The notes under the pieces are model-generated. The model was not told where the DNA came from, did not search any database, and saw only the letters and a program-made list of their open reading frames with translations. Position numbers and translations under genes: made by a program. From Arenicola marina (taxonomy: Eukaryota > Annelida > Polychaeta > Arenicolidae): a DNA stretch of 64,000 nt. Shown piece by piece: positions 1 through 13,600 of the stretch. The stretch is taken from assembly GCA_964019135.1 (NCBI GenBank), contig OZ025248.1, positions 32,605,670 through 32,669,669 of the forward strand. The letters are read 5' to 3'. Each line of letters starts with the position of its first letter. Positions within the stretch are counted from its first letter, which is position 1.

Positions 1-165
1 GCCCGTCACCCCACAAACCACGTCAATCAAGGCCGCCCGACACCCACAAACCACGCGTTAATCAAGGCCGCCCGACACCCCACAAACCACGTCAATCAAG
101 GTCGCCCGACACCCCAAAAACCACGTCAATCAAGGTCGCCCGACACGTGGCGGCAAGGCACTCGC
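1..165. repeat. Short 34-bp tandem repeat at left edge
   Basis: Four to five copies of a 34-bp unit containing cacaaaccacgtcaatcaag and gcccgacacc. The array probably continues past the window edge. Confidence 0.8.
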
Positions 166-668
166 CTCTCCCCTGCGGTTCACCCTTCCCCTCCCTCCTC
201 CCCCCACTCCCCCCGCCGCATAACGCCCCCAACCAAATCACTCAAACGCCTGATCAATACTGAGCAATGAAAGATTGATGGAGTCACGACCGGCGACATA
301 GGTCGGCCACTCGTGACCGGCGCCGGCCAGATGACAAAACGGCCCTAATATACACAGGGCCGACACGCAAAACGGCCGACTTGAACAGTAACCTGTATCC
401 GAGGCGGGGCCTATAGGGTAATTGTCAACGCCTGGCTCATCCCGTCTGGGCGGGGTGGACTGTGTTAGGGGTGGGGGGGGGGGATGGATGTGTTTCGCTG
501 AGTGGATCACCCCCCATTTCACATCCGAAAAGCCAAAAGGTAGCCATTACACGAGAGTAAATGGATAGAAAGACAAAACTAAACCGCGCTGCATTTGTCT
601 ATGTGCGACAGCGACATCCCTGTTTTATGGCCACGGTCGATGAAGATATTATTGGGAGAGTGGAGGCG

Positions 669-3600
669 GTGGAGGCGGACTGTGTTAGAACACGGGAAAT
701 GGGCGTTGTGGAGGCGGACTGCGTTAGAACACGGGAAATTGGCACTGTGGAGGCGGACTGTGTTACAACATGGGGAATTGACACTGTGGAGGCGGACTGT
801 GTTAGAACATGGGGAATTGGCACTGTGGAGGCGGACTGTGTTAGAACATGGGGAATTGGCACTGTGGAGGCGGACTGTGTTAGAACATGGGGAATTGGCA
901 CTGTGGAGGCGGACTGTGTTAGAACATGGAGAATTGGCACTGTGGAAGCGGACTGTTTTAGAACATGGGGAATTGGCACTGTGGAGGCGGACTGTGTTAG
1001 AACACGGGGAATTGACACTGTGGAGACGGACTGTGTTAGAACATGGGGAATTGGCAATGTGGAGGCGGACTGTGTTAGAACACGGGGAATTGGCAATGTG
1101 GAGGCGAACTCTGTTAGAACACGGGGAATTGGCAATGTGGAGGCGGACTATGTTAGAACATGGGGAATTGACAATGTGGAGGCAGACTGTGTTAGAACAC
1201 GGGGAATTGGCACTGTGGAGGCGGACTGTGTTAGAACACGGGGAATTGACACTGTGGAGGCGGACTGTGTTAGAACATGGGGAATTGGCAATGTGCAGGT
1301 GGACTGTGTTACAACACGGGGAATTGGCAATGTGGAGGCGGACTGTGTTAGAACATGGGGAATTGGCACTGTGGAGGCGGACTGTGTTAGAACATGGGGA
1401 ATTGGCAATGTGGAGGCGGACTGTGTTAGAACACGGGGAATTGGCAATGTGGAGGCGGACTGTGTTAGAACACGGGGAATTGGCAATGTGGAGGCGGACT
1501 GTGTTAGAACATGGGGAATTGGCAATGTGGAGGCGGACTGTGTTAGAACACGGGGAATTGGCAATGTGAAGGCGAACTCTGTTAGAACACGGGGAATTGG
1601 CAATGTGGAGGCGGACTATGTTAGAACACGGGAAATTGGCACTGTGGAGGCGAACTGTGTTAGAACACGGGGAATTGGCACTGTGAAGGCGAACTGTGTT
1701 AGAATATAGGGAATTGGCACTGTGGAGGCGGACTGTGTTAGAACATGGGGAATTGGCAATGTGGAGGCGGACTGTGTTAGAACACGGGGAATTGGCAATG
1801 TGGAGGCGGACTGTGTTAGAACATGGGGAATTGGCACTGTGGAGGCGGACTGTGTTAGAACACGGGGAATTGGCAATGTGGAGGCGGACTGTGTTAGAAC
1901 ACGGGGAATTGACAATGTGGAGGCGGACTATGTTAGAACACGGGAAATTGACACTGTGGAGGCGGACTATGTTAGAACACGGGAAATTGGCACTGTGGAG
2001 GCGAACTGTGTTAGAACACGGGGAATTGGCACTGTGAAGGCGAACTGTGTTAGAATATAGGGAATTGGCACTGTGGAGGCGGACTGTGTTAGAACATGGG
2101 GAATTGGCAATGTGGAGGCGGACTGTGTTAGAACACGGGGAATTGGCAATGTGGAGGCGGACTGTGTTAGAACATGGGGAATTGGCACTGTGGAGGCGGA
2201 CTGTGTTAGAACATGGGGAATTGGCAATGTGGAGGCGGACTGTGTTAGAACATGGGGAATTGGCAATGTGGAGGCGGACTGTGTTAGAACATGGGGAATT
2301 GGCACTGTGGAAGCGGACTATGTTAGAACACGGGAAATTGGCAATGTGGAGGCGGACTATGTTAGAACATGGGGAATTGACAATGTGGAGGCGGACTGTG
2401 TTAGAACACGGGGAATTGACACTGTGGAGGCGGACTGTGTTAGAACACGGGGAATTGACACTGTGGAGGCGGACTGTGTTAGAACATGGGGAATTGACAC
2501 TGTGGAGACGGACTGTGTTAGAACATGGGGAATTGGCAATGTGGAGGCGGACTGTGTTAGAACACGGGGAATTGGCAATGTGGAGGCGAACTCTGTTAGA
2601 ACACGGGGAATTGGCAATGTGGAGGCGGACTATGTTAGAACACGGGAAATTGGCATTGTGAAGGCGAACTGTGTTAGAATATAGGGAATTGGCACTGTGG
2701 AGGCGGACTGTGTTAGAACATGGGGAATTGGCAATGTGGAGGCGGACTGTGTTAGAACACGGGGAATTGGCAATGTGGAGGCGGACTGTGTTAGAACACG
2801 GGGAATTGGCACTGTGGAGGCGGACTGTGTTAGAACATGGGGAATTGGCAATGTGGAGGCGGACTGTGTTAGAACACGGGGAATTGGCAATGTGGAGGCG
2901 GACTGTGTTAGAACACGGGGAATTGGCAATGTGGAGGCGGACTATGTTAGAACACGGGAAATTGGCACCGTGGAGGCGAACTGTGTTAGAACACGGGGAA
3001 TTGGCACTGTGAAGGCGAACTGTGTTAGAATATAGGGAATTGGCACTGTGGAGGCGGACTGTGTTAGAACATGGGGAATTGGCAATGTGCAGGTGGACTG
3101 TGTTACAACACGGGGAATTGGCAATGTGGAGGCGGACTGTGTTAGAACATGGGGAATTGGCACTGTGGAGGCGGACTGTGTTAGAACATGGGGAATTGGC
3201 AATGTGGAGGCGGACTGTGTTAGAACACGGGGAATTGGCAATGTGGAGGCGGACTGTGTTAGAACACGGGGAATTGGCAATGTGGAGGCGGACTGTGTTA
3301 GAACATGGGGAATTGGCAATGTGGAGGCGGACTGTGTTAGAACACGGGGAATTGGCAATGTGGAGGCGAACTCTGTTAGAACACGGGGAATTGGCAATGT
3401 GGAGGCGGACTATGTTAGAACACGGGAAATTGGCACTGTGGAGGCGAACTGTGTTAGAACACGGGGAATTGGCACTGTGAAGGCGAACTGTGTTAGAATA
3501 TAGGGAATTGGCACTGTGGAGGCGGACTGTGTTAGAACATGGGGAATTGGCAATGTGGAGGCGGACTGTGTTAGAACACGGGGAATTGGCAATGTGGAGG

Positions 3601-5750
3601 CGGACTGTGTTAGAACATGGGGAATTGGCACTGTGGAGGCGGACTGTGTTAGAACATGGGGAATTGGCAATGTGGAGGCGGACTGTGTTAGAACATGGGA
3701 AATTGGCAATGTGGAGGCGGACTGTGTTAGAACATGGGGAATTGGCACTGTGGAGACGGACTCTGTAAGAACATGGGGAATTGGCAATGCGGAGGCGGAC
3801 TGTGTTAGAAGATGGGGAATTGGCAATGTGGAGGCGGACTGTGTTAGAACACGGGGAATTGGCAATGTGGAGGCGGACTGTGTTAGAACACGGGGAATTG
3901 GCAATGTGGAGGCGGACTATGTTAGAACACGGGAAATTGGCAATGTGGAGGCGGACTATGTTAGAACATGGGGAATTGACAATGTGGAGGCAGACTGTGT
4001 TAGAACACGGGGAATTGGCACTGTGGAGGCGGACTGTGTTAGAACACGGGGAATTGACACTGTGGAGGCGGACTGTGTTAGAACATGGGGAATTGACACT
4101 GTGGAGACGGACTGTGTTAGAACATGGGGAATTGGCAATGTGGAGGCGGACTGTGTTAGAACACGGGGAATTGGCAATGTGGAGGCGAACTCTGTTAGAA
4201 CACGGGGAATTGGCAATGTGGAGGCGGACTATGTTAGAACACGGGAAATTGGCATTGTGAAGGCGAACTGTGTTAGAATATAGGGAATTGGCACTGTGGA
4301 GGCGGACTGTGTTAGAACATGGGGAATTGGCAATGTGGAGGCGGACTGTGTTAGAACACGGGGAATTGGCAATGTGGAGGCGGACTGTGTTAGAACACGG
4401 GGAATTGGCAATGTGGAGGCGAACTCTGTTAGAACACGGGGAATTGGCAATGTGGAGGCGGACTATGTTAGAACACGGGAAATTGGCACTGTGGAGGCGA
4501 ACTGTGTTAGAACACGGGGAATTGGCACTGTGAAGGCGAACTGTGTTAGAATATAGGGAATTGGCACTGTGGAGGCGGACTGTGTTAGAACATGAGGAAT
4601 TGGCAATGTGGAGGCGGACTGTGTTAGAACACGGGGAATTGGCAATGTGGAGGCGGACTGTGTTAGAACACGGGGAATTGGCAATGTGGAGGCGGACTAT
4701 GTTAGAACACGGGAAATTGGCAATGTGGAGGCGGACTATGTTAGAACACGGGAAATTGGCATTGTGAAGGCGAACTGTGTTAGAACACGGGAAATTGGCA
4801 TTGTGAAGGCGAACTGTGTTAGAATATAGGGAATTGGCACTGTGGAGGCGGACTGTGTTAGAACATGGGCAATTGGCACTGTGGAGGCGGACTGTGTTAG
4901 AGCACGGGGAATTGGCGATGTGGAGGCGGACTGTGTTAGAACATGGGGAATTGGCCCTGTGGAGGCGGACTGTGTTAGAACATGGGAAATTGGCAATGTG
5001 AAGGCGAACTGTGTTATAATATAGGGAATTGGCACTGTGGAGGCGGACTGTGTTAGAACATGGGGAATTGGCAATGTGGAAGCGGACTGTGTTAGAACAC
5101 GGGGAATTGGCGATGTGGAGGCGGACTGTGTTAGAACATGGGGAATTGGCCCTGTGGAGGCGGACTGTGTTAGAACATGGGGAATTGGCAATGTGGAGGC
5201 GAACTCTGTTAGAAAACGGGGAATTGGCAATGTGGAGGCGGACTGTGTTATAATATAGAGAATTGGCACTGTGGAGGCGGACTGTGTTAGAACATGGGGA
5301 ATTGGCAATGTGGAGGCGGACTATGTTAGAATATAGGGAATTGGCGATGTGGAGGCGGACTGTGTTAGAACATGGGGAATTGGCCCTGTGGAGGCGGACT
5401 GTGTTAGAACATGGGGAATTGGCAATGTGGAGGCGAACTCTGTTAGAACACGGGGAATTGGCAATGTGGAGGCGGACTGTGTTATAATATAGGGAATTGG
5501 CACTGTGGAGGCGGACTGCGTTAGAACATGGGGAATTGGCAATGTGGAGGCGGACTGTGTTAGAACACGGGGAATTGGCGATGTGGAGGCGGACTGTGTT
5601 AGAACACGGGGAATTGGCGATGTGGAGGCGGACTGTGTTAGAACACGGGGAATTGGCCCTGTGGAGGCGGACTGTGTTAGAACATGGGGAATTGGCATTG
5701 TGAAGGCGAACTGTGTTAGAATATAGGGAATTGGCACTGTGGAGGCGGAC
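669..5750. repeat. 39-bp minisatellite, 130 units without net indels
   Basis: The unit contains gtggaggcggactgtgttag and gggaattggcact. The first unit starts at 669 and the last at 5739, a distance of 5,070 = 130 x 39, so there is no net length change. Variant units with agaatataggg recur at spacings that are multiples of 39 (9, 16, 9, 12, 20, 7 and 7 units), indicating higher-order duplication. One minus-strand frame (579-5756) is open throughout. It lies 3' of the last recognised CEP290 exon. Confidence 0.97.
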
Positions 5751-5757
5751 CTGCATT

Positions 5758-6025
5758 TAACCATTTATAACAGCGCAGGGGTGACTCCGGGACTTGGATC
5801 CGCCTCGCGCTTAATTATTTATAACAGCGCAGGGGGTGACTCCGCGACATGGATCTGCCTAAGGCTTAACCATTTATAACAGCGCAGGGGGTGACTCCGC
5901 GACATGGATCCGCCTAGCGCTTAACCATTTATAGCAGCGCAGGGGGTGACTCCGCGACATGGATCCGCCTAGCGCTTAACCATTTATAACAGCGCAGGGG
6001 GTGACTCCGCGACAGGGATCCGCCT
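5758..6025. repeat. About 55-bp tandem repeat, five copies
   Basis: The unit contains ccatttataacagcgcaggg and ggatccgcctagcgctta. It directly abuts the 39-bp array. Confidence 0.9.
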
Positions 6026-6760
6026 ATAAATAACATAAAAAAGATATGTCTTCTATCTTCTTTTCTGTCAAAATGACGTTGAATAGGTAGGGGGTCACAT
6101 CTAATTTTATAATGGCTGTCAATGAAGAATTTTGGAAGTTCGACACGAAATATTCAACAGAAAATAAACGGCTCAGACAAAGTGAATAAAAATTTGTCTG
6201 TAACAAGCTTGCTCCTTGTTTGTTCAAATAAGAGAAAAAAATATATGGGTCTTCTGCCTCGTTTTTTCGTAAATGACTCTGAACATGGAAATTGTGCCGG
6301 TAATTCTGAGGGTTGGAATGGGTAACATGCTGAACTAGAGACACGACAAGTCTCCACAAGATTGAATAAAATACTTGGTGTTATCATATTTACATGAAAA
6401 CATTTAAGCAACCAAACGTGTAAGCATATAGGCCTACGATGATGTGGGGAATCCCTACACCCCCCCCCCCCGCCTCCCCCAATGATTTACTGTGCCTGTG
6501 TGGTCAACGCTATGTAATTTGCCGGCTTGTTTCTATTGTCAGTTCGTTCAAAGATATATTTATACATCCCAATAAGTTGTTTAGTTTGCTTGGACTTGCG
6601 TTTGCCTATCAATTTCCCTTTACAGCGCATCAGTTTCGCGACTTTGTTGCATAAACAAGAAATAAACGATGACGCGCTGCCAGATTAGCCTGGTTCCGCG
6701 CCCCAACTTGGCTCGCTCGCTCACTTACAAGTATGAGTATGAGCGGCGGTACCAGCTTAT
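6026..6760. other. Unannotated AT-rich sequence
   Basis: No exon, SINE or array is recognised. It has a C-rich run near 6463 and short open frames without coding character. If CEP290 continues left, this is intron. Confidence 0.5.
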
Positions 6761-6814
6761 CGCCAGATCGCAGCGGCATAGTCCACCAGTTGGCGCCACA
6801 GTGATGCCGGGAAC

Positions 6815-6990
6815 CTCCTTAATCATGTCTCCGGGAGTAACCTCCCACTCTTTGTGAAGAAAGATATCAGATTTTCTTCCGACACATGCATAGATAAACA
6901 TTTCCATAGGTGGGATTCGAACCACGCACCGGCTGCTTATGCTGGCTCAGCAGAGTACACTCGACAATAGCCAAGGGCGCTACTTACTAG
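6815..6990 (-). mobile_element. tRNA-derived SINE, family B (degenerate)
   Basis: Read on the minus strand, it has a tRNA-like head with B box GGTTCGAATCCC at about 6912-6923, followed by a body that shares the cctttgtgaagaaagat-type and tctccgggagtaacc motifs with the other SINEs. The same head (gctgg..agcagagtac) occurs at 14.2, 15.8 and 62.1 kb. Confidence 0.65.
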
Positions 6991-7464
6991 GTGACGGGGT
7001 GACCCCCGCCCCCACCCCCCCCTTGTTCACAACCCTCACGAGCCGGAAGCCATCTGGGTCGGCGAGAATACCTCCATAAGCGGCGAGGGGGGAGCAGCTG
7101 CCAACGGTAGCGCTGGCTAAAGAGGTCACATGACTGGCACGTGAGCCCAAAAGGACTGCGCCACAGAGCAGTTAATTGCTTCCCACGCAATACAGGTTCC
7201 TTTCAACATCCGGGTCATGCCGGGGCTATAAATAACCGGGGACGCCTTTTGGCGACAGCGGGCGATAATAAGGGTTGACTGGAGAAAGCGATGAGTCATG
7301 CGGGATCTCACATTATTTCTCATCGAAGTTAATGAGCGAACACGAAGCTTGGTGATATAATTGAAAACACACAAATGACGTTATGCGGGAAAATGCGGGA
7401 AATTCGTACCAAGTATATTAACATGATGAAAAAATACAATATAAAGCGTTATCATTGTTACGTA
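6991..7464. other. Unannotated sequence 3' of exon w30
   Basis: It has a C-rich tract at about 7003-7022 and no recognisable exon. It could be 3' UTR, or intron if the gene continues; no AATAAA signal stands out on the minus strand close to the TAA at 7465. Confidence 0.4.
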
Positions 7465-7479
7465 TTAATTAACACGAAC

Positions 7480-7605
7480 CAATTCGATCTCCTGCTGCAG
7501 GCGGTGTTTCTCCAGCGTCAAGGTCTTAACCTGGGTGGAGAGGTCGACATTGTCGGTCATCAGGCGGTGGTTGTCTCGTAGCGTGGCCACGATGCCGTCC
7601 CCGTC
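7480..7605 (-). CDS. CEP290: CEP290 exon w30, C-terminal-most exon found
   Basis: It has 126 bp up to a weak possible donor (TTG|gttcgt), in phase 0. Without splicing the frame runs four more codons to a TAA at 7465-7467. It encodes LSTQVKTLTLEKHRLQQEIE, aligned with human LETQLKMSDLEKQHLKEEIK. The vertebrate protein continues about 70 residues (DPSFFEEIEDLKYNYKEE and onward); nothing like that is readable between 1 and 7464. Either the last exons lie past the left edge or this ortholog ends here. Confidence 0.85.
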
Positions 7606-10600
7606 CTGAAGACAGACACACGGATAGATGGTTAGTTGTATATTCAGGACGCTTTAACCACTTTTTGTCATATCGCGTCAATGGGAGAAGGAAGGGAGAG
7701 TGGAGCCATGTCCCCGGGGGTAACCCCCTACTCTTTACGAAGAAAGACATGGGATCTTTATCCCGCGACCACACAGACATGGCCACAGCAGGGCTCGATC
7801 CACGTGCCGTTAGGCTCTCATGTGGCCAGAGCACTCAATGCGAGCGCTCTAACCCACTGAGCTATGGGGGCGGCCCAGAGAGAGGAAAGGAAAGCAGATG
7901 GGAGGCAAGGAAAAGAAACGAAAGGGGTGAGATAAGAAAAGACAAAAATGTAGTTTTAAGCCACTTTTAAGCACATGAATGCCAAAGTGGACCAAAAATT
8001 CTACAAAAAAGAGAGAGCGGACAAGAGAAAGAGAGCTGAAGACAGAGACAAAAGACGGAACAAGGAAGTGAGGGCATGATATTTTTAGGAAATGTGGGAG
8101 TAGACAGAGTAACGTGACCTGCGCCACTGTGTGGTATACCCCACAATATATTATCAGACCAGGACAGTGACAGAGGAGGCAGATGGCATGAAATGAGACG
8201 TACCGTGTCAGCAGGCGTCTGGCCCTCACGGCCAGACCTCCCTCTCAACAGCTGTAGCTCATTCAGCAACTCAGTCTTCTCCTTCTCCAGTCGATCTATA
8301 GTCAACCTGAAAAAAACACACACACATAGAAAAATAAAAGTGCATTACAGCAGCCTACTTACATGCGCCATCTTAGATTTTTACATTTTAGAATCAAGAC
8401 TAAAAGTATGTCAAAATTATGATGCATCTTTGTTATATCTCGTTGAATCTGTAAAACAACAATTTCAAGACGACACTGCGCGGACTAGTTTATCGCGCGC
8501 GGACGTCCTAGCGAGCTGAGGAAGTGAACATTCAAAGCACAAAAAAATCTCCACAAAAGATTCTCTCGGAAGGATACCACGGTACCCCCCTAGCCCCAGT
8601 TCTGTAGGACAGGGAAAAATCTGACACGGCTCGTCTACAGCCACAGAGCCTAGACTTAGCATTGACTGGTACCCACCTGGCAAGCTGGTACTGCCTCACT
8701 ACATCCGGGTCGTTGCCCTCACTGCCGCCCGGAAACGCCTCCAGCACCGCCACCTGACGGGAAATTTGTAATTAATAATTTTAAATCAGGGCTTGAAATT
8801 TAAGACGCAGACGGTGTTGGTTATATCTTGTCGCATGACGGCCTTGCAATAAGCGACCCAGAGAAGTGGGCGATAATACCGCAACATGAGTCGTCTCATT
8901 AAGGCACATCCCAACGGAACATGATTCAAGCGTCACTTTTCATATTGTGCAAGTCAACAAGTTGAGGCATCAATATGGTGTCATAACAATTACCAATCTG
9001 TTCTATAAATATATACAAACTTACAGATTGATAAAATGATAAAAACGCAAAAAGAATTAACTAAGACTCCAACTTTTCTGATGTATTTCACCGCGTTAGG
9101 CATGCTAAGCACAACGCAGGTAATGCATTTTAATGACAATAATGACATTCTTCCACTAGTAATGCTATACAAAGGTTTTGGCTTTCTTCTTAAGTCGTGA
9201 CATTAGTAAGACACGGCGGATGCTGTATTGTTTCAAAAACAAACAAAATCAAGTTCATCAGTTTACATTTACTTCGAACTAATATGGTTTTACCACGACA
9301 CTGTCTTTCTGTCAGGGAAAATGGCTCATTCTCATAAATATAAAGCCATGCATATCGCATATCGTTCTTGCCCCTGTGCTCACTCTGTTCATACAGGTTC
9401 CACTAAGCGCCAGTAGCAGTCTACAAACCTGTTCCTCCAGCCGTGCCTTGTCCTGCAGCAGGTGCTGCTCCCTCTCGGCAGCCTCGCGAAGCAATATCTT
9501 CACGTCACCCAGCATATTGTTCTAACGACAGAATTCACATGCCAACCGTCATAAATAAGCCATGTTAACATCCTCTATTAGGAGAGTGGTATGGTTAAAA
9601 TCTTTGTTTTCGAAAAAACACAGTATTTTCCTACCTGTTTTCTCATTGGCGTTAAATTTTTTCCCTAACGAACATAAAAATCCACTAGCCCTTATATAAC
9701 ATATAATTGGGCTTTTTCCGCATTTATCTGTATAGGCATGGTATAACCATGATATGACTACGGATTTCAACCATGGGGAGGTTTAGGGGAGGCGGGGGGG
9801 CGTTTTTGTCTCCATATATATGCCTATATTACACAACACTTCACAAAAAAATGATATGTGAAGCCGGCTGTATACTGACAGATGATGACGTATAATGACA
9901 TGCCTATGCAATTAACCCGCTGATACCGTCACCGCTTCTCCGGTTCAGCCAGAAGTGAACTGATACCCCCACACAAAAATGTGTGATTGTCACAAACCGC
10001 AGACAGGACGGCAGTGTTCCATATATAGAATGTATCTCGTATATCTACTTCTCGGCAGCCACGACGTACTTATTGTGCAAAGCGCTTCTATAAACAGCGT
10101 CTCCCATACATCTAGAAACCGAGCACTTGTTTGACACCGCACCTACACCACTTCTCCTTTTAGAATTTCTCGCCTATCTCACATTGATTACTTTCATTTC
10201 CCTTTATTTTTGCACTCAAGCGGCTAAGGAGAAACGCCTCAGATGACGACCACCTACCGGGGTCACCGGGAAGCACAAACACCTTGCGGATCATGTAAAC
10301 TGGGTAACGGAAACAAAAATGAAGTACAACAACTACTTTATAAACCTCTTTCGTTGCCACTGCTGAAAATGAGACATTAGTGATTCAACACGTTCAGCCA
10401 CGTAAAGGCTACATGGAGCCAAGAAAGACAATGCAATGAGTAGGGATGAACCAAATATACCCGAGATGGAGGTGCCAGGGCGCGAACCCACGACCTGTTG
10501 ACCTGTATGCTGCCCAAGAATATAAACCAGCTAAGGAGAGCCCCCAAACCCCCAAATCTCCCCCCCCCCCCACAAACTCCCTCCTTACCATGGTATATTC

Positions 10601-13600
10601 AGGACACTTTAACCACTTTTGGTCATATCGCGTCAATGGGAGAAAGAAGGGAGAGTGAAGCCATGTCCCCGGGAGTAACCCTTTATTCTTTGCGAAGAAA
10701 GACATGGGATCTTTATTCTGCGACCACACAGACATGGCCAGCGGGGCGCGAACCACCGATCCACGTACCGTTATAATAGGCTCTCAGGTGGCCAGAGCGC
10801 TGAATGCCAGCGCTCTAACCGACTGGGCGATCGAGGCGCCCCCCCCACTCCCCCCCCCCCCCGCCTACTCAAGGAAACTGACCTTCTTGCGAAGGTCGTC
10901 GTCCATGGCCTTGACCCTCTCCTCGGACATCCTGCTGGCCACCGTGGACCTCCAGGCCTTGGAGTCCCGGGCCCCCAGCGACTGGCCCGCCTCCGTCTGG
11001 AGCCGATCCCGACACTGCGCCAGGTCCGCCTCCAGCCGCTCCCGACTCAACTCCTCCTGGCGCAGCCGGATCCGCAGCTTCTCGTTTGTCTCCTTCTCCT
11101 GAACACACACAACATGGCGGACATGTAATGGCGGACATGTAATGGCGGACATGTAATGGCGGACATGTAATGGCGGACATGTAATGGCGGACATGTAATG
11201 GCGCACATGTAATGGCGCACATGTAATGGCGGACATGTAATGGCGGACATGTAGTGGCGGACATGTAATGGCGGACATGTTGTTGGTGGTCACGGGATGG
11301 GTGAAGGAAACTGCGGCAAGCTTTACGTATTAAGTATTATTAAGAGTAAAACGGGATTAGCATTAAATATGTTGAAATGTCGATTATATATAATTATAAT
11401 ACATGCAATGAATGAGGACTTTTTGTTATATGGTACATCAGAACAATACAGTGTATCTATAAAGAATAAACGTGAGGTTATAACAGATAGGTAAACCTTT
11501 TTTTACATGTATATCTGTTCTTCATATCGCATATTGCAGAAATATACAATATTTTATACATTACATTGGCAAGGCTATTTATATCTATATCAGCTGACAG
11601 ATAAATATCGCTTCTAAACAATTATATATATATATATCTACTATCCGCACAGTTTGTTTCCTTAGCCAGCGCCTATAATGAGGTGATCAGTTCCGTCCAT
11701 TTCATCGCCAAATTCCGTACATCGTATAGGACAGTGGTGCCATCTACTGGCCAAGTCGTGCAATGTCACCCATTCCCACCAGGCAGACTGTTATACTTGC
11801 CGCGCATGGATGACTCTTTCACCAGAGGGCACCCCTGTTCCAGTGGTTCTACGGAAAAGCGACACCGAAATGAAAGTGACTCTTTCACCAGAGGGCACCC
11901 CTGTTCCACGTGGCTCTACGGAAAAGCGACACCGAAATGAAACTGTTTTCCCCCACATTATTCTTACCTTCATGAGGTCTCTGCCCAGCTGGTCGTAGTC
12001 AGCCATCATCTTGATGGTTCCTTTCTGCTGTGTCTGGTACCGCTCGCTGAGACCGGCGCCCATCTTCTGGCGAACCTCCTCCACGTGCTCCTGCAACAGA
12101 CAATACACATGTAGGTGTTTGTAGGTAGAAACGATCTGGCGCACGAGACTGTACCGTTTGGGTTTTGGGATAAGCGAATTTAGAGGGAAGTATGGATGAC
12201 AGATTATTTGAAAAGCACGACGCCGTCACCGGGAATCGAACCCAGGACCGCTGGCTTCCCGAATTACAGGCTTGCAGCATCTTGTATAACACATATAAAT
12301 TACATGTTAATCTTGAGACAATTTCAAAATATATATATATAACATACTCGAACATTTATCGTCTCTCTCATGACACCCAAAAGTCGCCACTCTGTCGCCA
12401 GCTTCGAAATTTAACAATAAGACGTCTTATGTACGTGCATAGTGTAAAAAGAACCCCTTATATGTTCCCTTTTGGTTTAAATTTACAGACTATCCTCGCG
12501 GCACTTGTACTTCACACAGTGGCTTATAAACAATTCTAATCTACGCATAGTGCCTCATGGGCATTCCTCCTTCATACTTTATACGATTGACCAATCAGGA
12601 GGCGATACTCTAATTATATGCAAACCGGAAATGACGCCTACTGTGTGAGCAAAACAAGAGCGCGTGATCAAGGCAACATAAATAGCTGCGATTGTAACTC
12701 CAATCACGTTTTTTTTACGGAGACAATCGTTGCAAGAGTGATATCAATATGTTTGGATGCTATTTTCCATGAAACACTAAGATCATGGCCTACTGCGCGG
12801 CTTGGACACTGCCGCTATTCATCCTTAAATCGCGGGCCTGATCTCTCGTTTCAAGCGTTTTCCCTGAAGGGTACCTCCACTGTGAAGAGTTAACTCTGCG
12901 AGATAACTTCCAGTTCTAACGTAAGGCGCGCCACTTTAGGGTCACAATATACGTAACTTGCTCTGGCAAAATAGCGCGCTGCACGACATTGATGGGGGCG
13001 GGTTGGGTTAATTGTTTTCTCCTTACCGGTCGGCCGAAACGAAGCGTCAATACTGATTGCGCAGGTACCGGTTATTGCGCAGGTACCAGTGATTGCGCAC
13101 TTGCCGAAATGCCTTTTCCTTATTTTATTCATATGAAATTTTGTCTAAACTTTTACCAGACATGTCTTCACGTGTGACATCTATCTTGACATTATTTTAA
13201 CCCTCTTGAGCACCCACCCTGAGTCCCTGGTTCTCCCTCTGTATATATATATATATCCACCTTGAGTCCCTGGTTCTCCCTGTGTATATATATATACCCA
13301 CCTTGAGTCCCTGGTTCTCCCTGTGTATATATATATACCCACCTTGAGTCCCTGGTTCTCCCTGTGTATATATATATACCCACCTTGAGTCCCTGGTTCT
13401 CCCGCTATATATATATATATATACCCACCTTGAGTCCCTGGTTCTCCCGCTATATAAATATATATATATTCACCTTGAGTCCCTGGTTCTCTCGCTGCAT
13501 ATATATATACCCACCTTGAGTCCCTGGTTCTCCCGCTGCATATATATATACCCACCTTGAGTCCCTGGGTCTCCCGCTGTATATATACCCACCTTGAGTC

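Noticed and set aside
561-5764. Numerous shorter open frames on both strands in the 39-bp array
   Set aside because: They repeat a 13-residue unit and are broken by variant units; a by-product of a period divisible by three. Only the single long minus frame was kept, as a finding.
12222-12290. Isolated tRNA gene
   Set aside because: B box only; arms could not be paired, so it was listed as a tRNA-like fragment.
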